NCBI GenBank assembly: GCA_002316225.1 | Contig: DCDC01000154.1 | Span: 1-7,313, forward strand | Length of the DNA stretch: 7,313 bases | Source: Firmicutes bacterium UBA1065 | GTDB lineage: Bacteria; Bacillota; Clostridia; Tissierellales; Sedimentibacteraceae | Direction: 5' to 3' | Shown here: positions 1 through 5,609 of the stretch, piece after piece | Layout: each line of letters begins with the position of its first letter | Position numbering within the stretch: the stretch's first letter is position 1 | Notes under the pieces: generated by a model | What the model was told of the DNA's origin: nothing | Database searches by the model: none | Seen by the model: only the letters and a program-made list of their open reading frames with translations | Made by a program: the position numbers and the translations under genes

Positions 1-629
1 AGAAACCTGACCAAAAATGGATAACCACCGTATGTTAAACTAAGATATAAATAAGCTACGATTGTAATAGGTACGAACAAGTCCTCTGCAAGAACAAGGG
101 ATGCAAAGAGAACCATGGGACCATCGGCTCCTCCGATAAGTGAGATGGCCGCAGCCTCGCCGTATGAAAAACCGAATGCATGGGCGATTGGGAATGTCGC
201 CACGGTACCAAGCTCAGCAAACATTGCAATCAACATTCCGGTAAAAGGATATTTTAATACGCTTCCCACATCCGATATTACTCCTATGCCCATAAAAATC
301 AGGCAAGCTATCAAGCCGTTACTGAACATTAAAGTATAAACAGGCTGCAACCAGTCAATCTGCAATATATTCATAAGCTCATCGGTATTTGTCACCATAG
401 GTTCCAGGAATATGGTTCCTATCTTTGATGCGGAAAGGAATAAGACACCGGAATTTACTGCAGCCATTCCAAAGCCCATGGGGATCATGATAAGGGGTTC
501 CAATATTTCTTTTTTCCCTAAATAAACCAATAAAATTCCGAGTAAAATAAGCACAATCCTTGCTAATGCAATTTTGGGCTCCTGTACAAAGAGGGTTCCG
601 ACACCTTGAAAAAGATTTATAAAATTCAA
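1..629 (-). CDS. Na+-translocating decarboxylase beta subunit, GcdB/OadB/MmdB family (partial, C-terminus beyond window)
   Basis: Membrane subunit that couples decarboxylation of carboxybiotin to export of Na+. The reading frame is open for 209 codons to the window edge, roughly half of the usual 375-430 residues. Hydrophobic spans are seen at about residues 20-38 and 45-66 and further on. The family signature GGADGPM is at 166-172. Its Asp169 matches the essential Asp203 of Klebsiella OadB, and Tyr195 lies at the same 26-residue distance as OadB Tyr229. The stretch IDWLQPVYTLMFSNG (91-105) resembles GcdB of glutaconyl-CoA decarboxylase as I remember it, so a glutaconyl-CoA pump is the best guess, but the substrate is set by an alpha subunit not in the window. 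The TTG start at 629 is chosen because the frame has a stop just before it, GGGGTG lies 5 nt upstream, and it overlaps the stop of the preceding small ORF (TTGA), which suggests translational coupling. An overlapping frame opening at TTG 633 is a shadow. Confidence 0.9.
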   Translation of the reverse strand, partial: MNFINLFQGVGTLFVQEPKIALARIVLILLGILLVYLGKKEILEPLIMIPMGFGMAAVNSGVLFLSASKIGTIFLEPMVTNTDELMNILQIDWLQPVYTLMFSNGLIACLIFMGIGVISDVGSVLKYPFTGMLIAMFAELGTVATFPIAHAFGFSYGEAAAISLIGGADGPMVLFASLVLAEDLFVPITIVAYLYLSLTYGGYPFLVRF

Positions 630-754
630 TCAATCACCCCATTTCCTGAGGATTTCCTGATTATGAACAAAACAAGCTTAATTAAACCTGCAATAAATAC
701 CGATACCGCAAATCCCAGCAAATATACCGAAAAGGCAAAAGTAATATCTTTCAT
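626..754 (-). CDS. Small single-span membrane protein, 42 aa; candidate OadG-like small pump subunit
   Basis: A 42-codon ORF starting with ATG (754-752) behind a good AAGGAG site at about 766-761. It begins MKDITFAFSV and has one hydrophobic segment at about residues 8-33, followed by a basic and polar tail (IIRKSSGNGVID). This is the topology of the membrane anchor of OadG/gamma subunits, which bind the beta subunit through one helix, although classical gamma subunits are larger. Clostridial genomes carry short OadG-related subunits next to beta genes, and this protein fits that pattern by size, topology and position. Its TGA stop (628-626) overlaps the TTG start of the beta subunit, so the two are probably made in fixed ratio. 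The function is inferred; that it is translated is well supported by the ribosome site and the coupling. Confidence 0.75.
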   Translation of the reverse strand: MKDITFAFSVYLLGFAVSVFIAGLIKLVLFIIRKSSGNGVID

Positions 755-764
755 GGCTGCTCCT

Positions 765-854
765 TCAACTTAGTTCCTTCCTGACAAAAAATACAAAAAC
801 CGAAGCAATGACTATGATTATAATGAATGCATACAAAGGATCTATATTAAACAT
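765..854 (-). CDS. Small single-span membrane protein, 29 aa, in the decarboxylase operon
   Basis: A 29-codon ORF from ATG 854-852 to TGA 767-765, preceded by AGGTGAT around 864-858. It begins MFNIDPLYAF, continues with an almost uninterrupted Ile/Val/Phe stretch (about residues 8-24), and ends in the charged tail VRKELS, so it is a minimal one-helix membrane protein, probably with the C-terminus inside by the positive-inside rule. It starts 21 nt after the thioesterase stop, and its own stop lies 10 nt before the next small ORF, whose ribosome site overlaps its end. I do not recognise it as a named family. A stabilising or assembly subunit of the neighbouring Na+ pump is plausible from position only. 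Confidence 0.6.
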   Translation of the reverse strand: MFNIDPLYAFIIIIVIASVFVFFVRKELS

Positions 855-875
855 ACCCTATCACCTATATCACTT

Positions 876-1301
876 TCATTTAATTTTGCTCTGGGCCCTT
901 CTGTATGTTGATTCCATTAATTTATCCTTGTTTACGATAACTCTTTCATACACTCCCTTGCATATCAGGCCTATTTCATCATGGCAAGAAAAATCAAGAA
1001 AAACTTTGTTGCCTGATACTTCGGTTACGGTTAGAATTGTTGTTATTGTTCCGCCGGCCAATGTTAATGTAGGCTGCTCATGAGACAGTTCTATATATTT
1101 ACCGACTGTTATGTATCCCGGCGGAAGTAATGGATCAAGCATTTTTACCGATGCCTCTATGATTATGTCCAGTACTTCGGGGGTTGACAAGAGGTAGTCT
1201 AATGAATCGTTGGACCCTGAATATATGTACTTTTCTCGCACATATCCTTCCCTTTTATGAATTGTCGAAAGTCCCGCCGATATGTTATATTTCACTACCA
1301 A
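876..1301 (-). CDS. Hotdog-fold acyl-CoA thioesterase, FlK (fluoroacetyl-CoA thioesterase)-like
   Basis: A soluble protein of 141 residues, the usual size for FlK-type single-domain hotdog thioesterases, which hydrolyse small acyl-CoA esters. The C-terminal half matches the family as I recall it: a HD-containing strand around 104-109, then GVYERVIVNKDKL (116-128), equivalent to GTHERAVIHLEKF of Streptomyces cattleya FlK. A gap-free alignment places Thr40 at FlK Thr42, Gly67 at Gly69 and His74 at His76, but Ile48 falls on catalytic Glu50, with Glu49 next to it. AGGAGGG at 1311-1305 allows either TTG 1301 (4 nt spacing) or GTG 1295 (10 nt spacing, protein two residues shorter). It is the first gene of the operon containing the two small membrane proteins and the decarboxylase beta subunit, so its substrate may be a CoA ester of the same pathway. 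Real fluoroacetate resistance is not implied. Confidence 0.8.
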   Translation of the reverse strand: MVVKYNISAGLSTIHKREGYVREKYIYSGSNDSLDYLLSTPEVLDIIIEASVKMLDPLLPPGYITVGKYIELSHEQPTLTLAGGTITTILTVTEVSGNKVFLDFSCHDEIGLICKGVYERVIVNKDKLMESTYRRAQSKIK

Positions 1302-1334
1302 TATCCCTCCTATATCCCTAAGGTTTTAAAATTG

Positions 1335-1350
1335 GTCGCATTTTTGCGAC
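1335..1350. promoter_or_regulatory. Perfect 6-4-6 dyad (possible operator or leader hairpin)
   Basis: GTCGCA and TGCGAC flank a TTTT (AAAA on the minus strand) spacer. The dyad lies about 13-28 nt downstream of the predicted start of transcription and about 34 nt before the thioesterase start codon. This position suits a repressor operator. As RNA it would form a 6-bp hairpin with a four-nucleotide loop. No U-run follows on the minus strand, so it is not a terminator. Confidence 0.4.
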
Positions 1351-1369
1351 AGATGTTTGTTTCTGCTAT

Positions 1370-1398
1370 ATATTAATACGAAATTGTTAATTTTGCAA
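1370..1398 (-). promoter_or_regulatory. Predicted sigma-A promoter of the thioesterase/decarboxylase operon
   Basis: TTGCAA (1398-1393, 4 of 6 to TTGACA) and TAATAT (1375-1370, 4 of 6 to TATAAT) are separated by exactly 17 nt. The predicted start is near 1363, giving a leader of about 60 nt that includes the dyad at 1335-1350 and the AGGAGGG site. Confidence 0.4.
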
Positions 1399-1437
1399 TA
1401 CTTTCGGCTTAAATGAATCCAATTAATTTAAACTTGC

Positions 1438-1500
1438 AAAAAAGACAGCTGCTCTATACCCCCGGTTCCTTGCCAAACCGGGGGCATGAGCGCTGCCCCC
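1438..1500 (-). terminator. 3' region of mgtE with two mutually exclusive GC-rich hairpins; probable terminator
   Basis: On the minus strand, GGGGGCA (1500-1494) can pair with TGCCCCC (1486-1480) around a 7-nt loop. Alternatively the middle segment CCCCCGGTT (1484-1476) can pair with AACCGGGGG (1467-1459) around an 8-nt loop. The two stems share the same run of five C and cannot both form. A run of six U follows only about 15 nt after the second stem (1443-1438), so this is not a textbook intrinsic terminator, but its place just after the mgtE stop makes transcription termination the simplest role. Confidence 0.5.
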
Positions 1501-1517
1501 TTTAAAAACCTTTATTT

Positions 1518-2852
1518 TTAAATCAATAATACCGATGCCAGCCCAAAATAAACCATTAAGGTTAACCCGTCAACCAAGGTTGTAATCAAGGGACCTGCCA
1601 TTATGGCAGGGTCTAATTTCAACTTTTTTGCCAGTAGTGGAAGCAGTCCTCCCACCATTATTGCCAGAACTATGATTAAAGCTACTGTTGCGGATACCGT
1701 CAGGGAAACCTGCAGGCCTACCCTGTCAATAAGCATGTTCTTTGCGAAATTCACCGTGGCTAAAACTATTCCCACAACTAAGCTTATCCTGAATTCCTTC
1801 CATAAAACCTTGCCGGCATCCTCCAAACTTACATCTTCCGTCGCCAAGCCGCGGATTATCAGGGTTGAAGACTGATTCCCCGAATTTCCGCCGGTATTCA
1901 TGAGCATGGGAATAAACATGGTAAGAACCACATAGGTGCTTAAAAGACTTTCAAATTTGGTAATAATGCTGCCTGTGACCGATGCTCCCAGCATAAATAT
2001 CAAGAGCCAGGGTAGCCTCATTTTTGCCAGTTGGAATACTCCAGAATTCAAATAGGATTCTTCCGAGGGCACCATGGCAGCCATCCTCTGCAAGTCTTCC
2101 GTTGCCTCGTCTTCAATTACGGTCATAATATCATCGAAGGTGATGATACCCGTTAGCCTGTGCTCCCTATCCACAACGGGCAAGGCCATAAATCCGTATT
2201 TCTTAAAGGTATTGGCAACTGTTTCCTGGTCATCATGGGTTTCCACATAGATGATGTCTTCATGCAAAATATCTTCAATCAGTTTATCTGAATCAGCAAT
2301 AACCAAATTTCTCAGAGATACTATTCCTTTAAGCTTTTTGTTGTTGTCTGTAACATAGCATGTGTAAATTGTTTCCTTGTTCAAGCCGGTCTCTTTAATG
2401 TGGTCCAGGGCCTGCTTTACCGTCATGCTTTTCTTAAGCTCCACATACTCGATGGTCATCAGGCTGCCGGCCGAGTGGGCGGGATATTTCAGGAATTGGT
2501 TTATCAAAGCCCTCTCTTCGTGGCTTGAAGAGGCTAAAATCTTGTTTACTATGTTTGCCGGCATTTCTTCCAGCATGTCGATCATGTCGTCAAAGAAGAG
2601 TTCATCCAAAATGAACTTTAATTCTTTATCTGTGATCGAGTTGATTATCTGAGCTTGTTTTTCAGGCGAAAAATGGGCAAATACTTCAACTGCGATATCC
2701 TTGGGCAATATCCTGAATACCAGCAGGGATGTGGAATGGTCCAGCTCTTCGATTATTTCGGAAATATCAACTTCATTCATTTCCGTGAGGGTATTTTTCA
2801 GATCAATATATTTCTTTTGCTCGATTAATTCTAAAATTCTATCATCTCTCAT
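1518..2852 (-). CDS. mgtE: Magnesium channel/transporter MgtE
   Basis: Mg2+-selective membrane channel whose cytosolic domains sense Mg2+ and gate the pore. The 444 residues follow the family layout: an acidic MgtE N-domain (about 25-130), two CBS motifs (about 135-195 and 199-255), a connecting helix around 255-275, and a five-helix membrane domain (about 280-444). The conserved segment MLMNTGGNSGNQSS is at 317-330. Asp414 and Asp428 have the same 14-residue separation as Asp418 and the pore residue Asp432 of Thermus thermophilus MgtE. Length is normal and the frame is intact. The ATG at 2852 follows AAAGGAGG with good spacing. It appears to be transcribed with a 33-codon ORF from a promoter near 3067-3095. 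I looked for an M-box (ykoK) Mg2+ riboswitch in the leader and recognised none. Confidence 0.96.
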   Translation of the reverse strand: MRDDRILELIEQKKYIDLKNTLTEMNEVDISEIIEELDHSTSLLVFRILPKDIAVEVFAHFSPEKQAQIINSITDKELKFILDELFFDDMIDMLEEMPANIVNKILASSSHEERALINQFLKYPAHSAGSLMTIEYVELKKSMTVKQALDHIKETGLNKETIYTCYVTDNNKKLKGIVSLRNLVIADSDKLIEDILHEDIIYVETHDDQETVANTFKKYGFMALPVVDREHRLTGIITFDDIMTVIEDEATEDLQRMAAMVPSEESYLNSGVFQLAKMRLPWLLIFMLGASVTGSIITKFESLLSTYVVLTMFIPMLMNTGGNSGNQSSTLIIRGLATEDVSLEDAGKVLWKEFRISLVVGIVLATVNFAKNMLIDRVGLQVSLTVSATVALIIVLAIMVGGLLPLLAKKLKLDPAIMAGPLITTLVDGLTLMVYFGLASVLLI

Positions 2853-2885
2853 CAGTTCCCTCCTTTAGATATTAAGTTTAATTCA

Positions 2886-2987
2886 TTAATCTATCGGGGA
2901 AACCACGGTGGCGAATATGGTTTCTCCAACTTTGTCTTTGTATTCAGCTATTAAGTTCTTACTCACGGGATCAGAATCCATATTCAT
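2886..2987 (-). CDS. Small ORF of 33 codons upstream of mgtE (hypothetical or leader peptide)
   Basis: ATG at 2987 (or the second ATG at 2981) follows AAAAAGGAGTG, a strong ribosome site, and the frame ends at TAA 2888-2886, immediately followed by TGA. The product is hydrophilic, begins MNMDSDPVSK and ends TVVSPID, with no membrane span. It lies 33 nt before mgtE, which has its own ribosome site. It could be a small protein, a leader peptide controlling mgtE, or the remnant of a longer gene. I do not recognise the family. Confidence 0.45.
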   Translation of the reverse strand: MNMDSDPVSKNLIAEYKDKVGETIFATVVSPID

Positions 2988-2999
2988 CACACTCCTTTT

Positions 3000-3040
3000 T
3001 GTCATCCGGAATTATTCGAGCTAAAGCCCCGGGAATGACA
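3000..3040 (-). promoter_or_regulatory. Leader hairpin upstream of the small ORF and mgtE
   Basis: On the minus strand TGTCAT (3040-3035) pairs with ATGACA (3005-3000). After a 2-nt bulge, CCGG (3032-3029) pairs with CCGG (3009-3006), and GGGC/GCTC with a TTTA loop can form inside. The stem ends only a few nucleotides before the AAGGAG site of the 33-codon ORF. No U-run follows it, so it is not a terminator. A role in controlling translation or mRNA stability is inferred. Confidence 0.4.
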
Positions 3041-3066
3041 CTTTATCAATTTTTATCCATCATATA

Positions 3067-3095
3067 ATTATATCACTTTTCTTTATAATGAACAC
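3067..3095 (-). promoter_or_regulatory. Predicted extended -10 promoter for the small ORF and mgtE
   Basis: TGATATAAT at 3075-3067 is a perfect extended -10 element (TGnTATAAT). The -35 region is poor, as is common for this promoter class. It lies between the ftsH terminator and mgtE. Initiation near 3060 would give a leader of about 75 nt before the small ORF. Confidence 0.55.
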
Positions 3096-3116
3096 TAATT
3101 TTTTTGAAACCCTCGC

Positions 3117-3145
3117 AAAAAAAACGGGCGGTATTAACACCGCCC
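3117..3145 (-). terminator. Intrinsic terminator after ftsH
   Basis: On the minus strand GGGCGGT (3145-3139), a 6-nt loop, ACCGCCC (3132-3126), one G, then eight T (3124-3117). The stem is 7 bp and GC-rich with a clean U-tract, starting 16 nt after the ftsH stop. It separates the tilS-hpt-ftsH block from mgtE. Confidence 0.9.
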
Positions 3146-3160
3146 CCTAAGAGATTATTA

Positions 3161-4987
3161 TCAGGCTAAAGTCCCTCCTTCAAAGAGTATTTCAAACTCT
3201 TTGCCGGTGATTGTCTCTCTTTCCAGAAGAGCCTGAGCGACATTGTGCAGCTTTTCCATATTTTCGCTCAAGAGCTTTTCTGTCCTGCTGTAAGCGGCGT
3301 CAATGATTTTTCGCATTTCTCTGTCAATTTTTGCTGCAACATCTTCGCTGTAATTCCTTATCCTGTTGAAATCCCTGCCTAAGAACACTTCGTCATCGCT
3401 GGTTCCATAGGCCATGGGTCCTAATTCATCACTCATACCGTAGGTAGTAACCATTGCCCTTGCAATTTTGGTTGCCCTTTCTATGTCGTTGGAAGCCCCG
3501 GTTGATATATCGTTAAGAGCTAATTTTTCAGCAACCCTGCCTCCCAACAACCTAACTATATATTCTTCCATGTCGGTCTTTGACCTGTATGTCTTGTCTT
3601 CCTCCGGGAGATACATGGTAAATCCGCCTGCTCCCCCTCTCGGAATGATGGTTATCATGTGAACCGGGTCCTTATTTGATGAAAGCCTTGCCACAACCGC
3701 ATGACCTGCTTCATGATATGCAGTCAGCTTCTTTTCGTTTTCGCTTATAACCTTGCTTCGCTTTTCTGGTCCTGCAATTACCTTTGTTATGGCTTCTTCG
3801 ATAATATCCATTGTAATGACCGATTTGTTCTGTCTTGCAGTCAGGAGGGCTGCCTCATTCATGGCATTTTCCAAGTCGGCCGGAGTGAATCCCGGAGTTC
3901 TTTTGGCTACTATGCTTAAATCCACATCCTCTGCCAGGGGCTTCTTTCTTACGTGGATTTTCAGGATTTCCTCCCTTGCCTTTATATCCGGAAGGCCTAC
4001 ATGAACCTGCCTGTCAAACCTTCCCGGCCTCATCAAGGCTGGGTCCAAAATATCAGGCCTGTTGGTTGCCGCAATGATGATTATTCCTTCATTGCCCGAG
4101 AATCCGTCCATTTCAACCAAGAGCTGGTTCAAGGTCTGTTCCCTTTCATCATTGCCTCCGCCCAGTCCTGCTCCTCTTCTTCTGCCAACGGCATCAATTT
4201 CGTCTATGAATATGATGCAGGGGGCATTCTTCTTTGCCTGGTCAAACAAGTCCCTTACCCTTGATGCTCCCACACCTACGAACATTTCAACGAAATCCGA
4301 GCCGCTTATGCTAAAAAAGGGAACCCCTGCTTCACCGGCTACAGATTTTGACAGGTATGTTTTTCCCGTTCCTGGAGGTCCCACAAGGAGTACTCCCTTG
4401 GGTATGCGGGCCCCAAGCCTTACAAACTTGGCCGGATTCTTAAGAAAGTCCACAATCTCACTTAATTCTTCCTTTTCCTCGTCCAGACCTGCCACATCCG
4501 CAAAGGTAATCTTCTTTTCATCGTCCTTTACCATGTGAGCCCTGCTTTTTCCGAAGCTCATGGCCTTACCCGGTCCGGCTCCCTGGGACTGTTTCATGAA
4601 TACATACCATAAAACTCCCAATAAGACTAACATTCCAATTGTAGGCAAAGCCTGGAGCCACAGGGGAGTGGGAGGTACGGGCTCACCGATTACTTCTATT
4701 TCGCCGGCTTCTATCTTTTCTGCCAGGTAATTGTCATGAAATGCTCCCGAAAAATAAAACAGTGAAGGTATATAGGAAGTAAACTCTTTACCGTCTTTAA
4801 ACACTCCTTCTACCTCATTCTCGGTAAAAGTGAGTTTTTTTACATTATCCTTTTGTATTTCAATTACAAGCTCGCTATAGCTGATGCTGGTTACTTGCTG
4901 GGGCTTCTCCACCATGCTCTGGACCAGCAGTATGATCACTACGAATATCAGGATATACATAGCGATGCTTCTCATAAATCCTTTCAA
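3161..4987 (-). CDS. ftsH: ATP-dependent zinc metalloprotease FtsH
   Basis: Membrane-anchored AAA+ protease that extracts and degrades damaged membrane proteins and short-lived regulators. The 608 residues show two N-terminal membrane helices (about 8-24 and 115-131) flanking an extracytoplasmic domain. Walker A GPPGTGKT is at 203-210, the pore loop FVG at 236-238, Walker B IIFIDEID at 258-265, and the second region of homology ends in PGRFDR with Arg320 and Arg323 as the arginine fingers. The zinc site HEAGH is at 425-429, with the third ligand Asp501 in TGASND. After Walker A the helix reads YLSKSVAG instead of the usual LLAKAVAG, a mild variation. The TTG start at 4987 is preferred because AGGAGGT lies 5 nt upstream; the ATG four codons later would be 17 nt away. 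It has its own promoter in the 82-nt gap after hpt and probably also receives read-through. Confidence 0.98.
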   Translation of the reverse strand: MKGFMRSIAMYILIFVVIILLVQSMVEKPQQVTSISYSELVIEIQKDNVKKLTFTENEVEGVFKDGKEFTSYIPSLFYFSGAFHDNYLAEKIEAGEIEVIGEPVPPTPLWLQALPTIGMLVLLGVLWYVFMKQSQGAGPGKAMSFGKSRAHMVKDDEKKITFADVAGLDEEKEELSEIVDFLKNPAKFVRLGARIPKGVLLVGPPGTGKTYLSKSVAGEAGVPFFSISGSDFVEMFVGVGASRVRDLFDQAKKNAPCIIFIDEIDAVGRRRGAGLGGGNDEREQTLNQLLVEMDGFSGNEGIIIIAATNRPDILDPALMRPGRFDRQVHVGLPDIKAREEILKIHVRKKPLAEDVDLSIVAKRTPGFTPADLENAMNEAALLTARQNKSVITMDIIEEAITKVIAGPEKRSKVISENEKKLTAYHEAGHAVVARLSSNKDPVHMITIIPRGGAGGFTMYLPEEDKTYRSKTDMEEYIVRLLGGRVAEKLALNDISTGASNDIERATKIARAMVTTYGMSDELGPMAYGTSDDEVFLGRDFNRIRNYSEDVAAKIDREMRKIIDAAYSRTEKLLSENMEKLHNVAQALLERETITGKEFEILFEGGTLA

Positions 4988-5023
4988 TTAAAACCTCCTG
5001 TGTCTAAACTGACTACTGTATTT

Positions 5024-5052
5024 AATATAACATAAAAGTACTGCCATTACAA
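5024..5052 (-). promoter_or_regulatory. Predicted sigma-A promoter of ftsH
   Basis: TTGTAA (5052-5047, 4 of 6) and TATATT (5029-5024, 5 of 6) are separated by 17 nt, with TG one base upstream of the -10 (extended type). The expected start near 5017 gives a leader of about 30 nt with the AGGAGGT site. No convincing terminator separates hpt from it, so ftsH is likely transcribed both alone and with tilS-hpt. Confidence 0.6.
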
Positions 5053-5069
5053 ATGTTTATTACATTTTT

Positions 5070-5609
5070 TTAACCTTTGTAAACTTCTTCCTTCAGAACG
5101 GCAATATAAGGCAGATTCCTGTACTTTTCAGCATAATCCAGGCCGTAACCCACCACGAATTCGTCAGGAACCACAAAGCCCGTGTACTTTATGTCCAAAT
5201 CTGCTACTCTTCTTTCCTTTTTGTCGAGTATTGTGCATATTTCAACAGATGCAGGGTGCCTGGTCCTTAAGTTCTCCACCAGGTAAGCCAAGGTGAGCCC
5301 TGAATCTATAATATCCTCAACTATCAGGACATGTTTGTCTTCTATGCCCATATTCAGGTCCTTTAAAATTCTTACCACACCCGATGTTTTCGTATTGTTC
5401 CCGTAGCTGGAAATTGCCATAAAATCAATTTCCAAAGGAAGCTTTATTTCTCTTATTAAATCACTTGCAAAAACTACTGCTCCTTTTAATACGCATACGA
5501 TGAATAAGTCCTTATCCCTGTAATCTTCTGTTATCTTTGCGCCCAATTCGGCTACCTTTGCCTTAAGTTCTTCTTCTCCGATGAGAATTTTCTTAATGTC
5601 TTTGTTCAT
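5070..5609 (-). CDS. hpt: Hypoxanthine phosphoribosyltransferase
   Basis: Purine salvage enzyme that joins hypoxanthine (often also guanine) to PRPP, giving IMP or GMP. The 179-residue product has the normal bacterial length. The PRPP loop EDIIDSG is at 98-104, with Asp102 equivalent to the catalytic Asp137 of the human enzyme. The flexible-loop segment SSYGNNTKTSG is at 67-77, and the C-terminal signature PDEFVVGYGLDYAEKYRNLP is at 148-167. The open frame extends upstream to 5654, but ATG 5609 is preferred. It gives the standard MNKDIKKIL N-terminus and lies 4 nt after GGGGAGG (5620-5614), while the longer form would add 15 residues from inside tilS. It overlaps the 3' end of tilS by 17 nt, so the two are co-transcribed and probably translationally coupled, as in other Firmicutes. 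Confidence 0.96.
   Translation of the reverse strand: MNKDIKKILIGEEELKAKVAELGAKITEDYRDKDLFIVCVLKGAVVFASDLIREIKLPLEIDFMAISSYGNNTKTSGVVRILKDLNMGIEDKHVLIVEDIIDSGLTLAYLVENLRTRHPASVEICTILDKKERRVADLDIKYTGFVVPDEFVVGYGLDYAEKYRNLPYIAVLKEEVYKG

Noticed and set aside
379..633. 84-codon minus-strand ORF starting at TTG 633
   Set aside because: It is a shadow frame. The beta-subunit frame starting at TTG 629 is open for 209 codons and carries the GGADGPM signature and membrane helices; the 84-codon product has no recognisable features.
115..1083. Plus-strand ORFs at 115-339 and 808-1083
   Set aside because: They lie antisense to the decarboxylase beta subunit, the 29-residue ORF and the thioesterase, have no convincing ribosome sites, and encode nothing recognisable.
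1302..1370. Fluoride riboswitch before the FlK-like gene
   Set aside because: The leader lacks the crcB-motif conserved blocks and shows only a 6-bp hairpin, so the FlK similarity should not be read as fluoride-related.
2886..3066. M-box Mg2+ riboswitch before mgtE
   Set aside because: The leader is short and I could not find the conserved M-box core; only a single bulged hairpin is seen.
5051..5070. AAATGT/ACATTT hairpin followed by T on the plus strand
   Set aside because: The stem is AT-rich and short, no plus-strand gene is present, and it overlaps the ftsH -35 region, so a terminator call is not justified.
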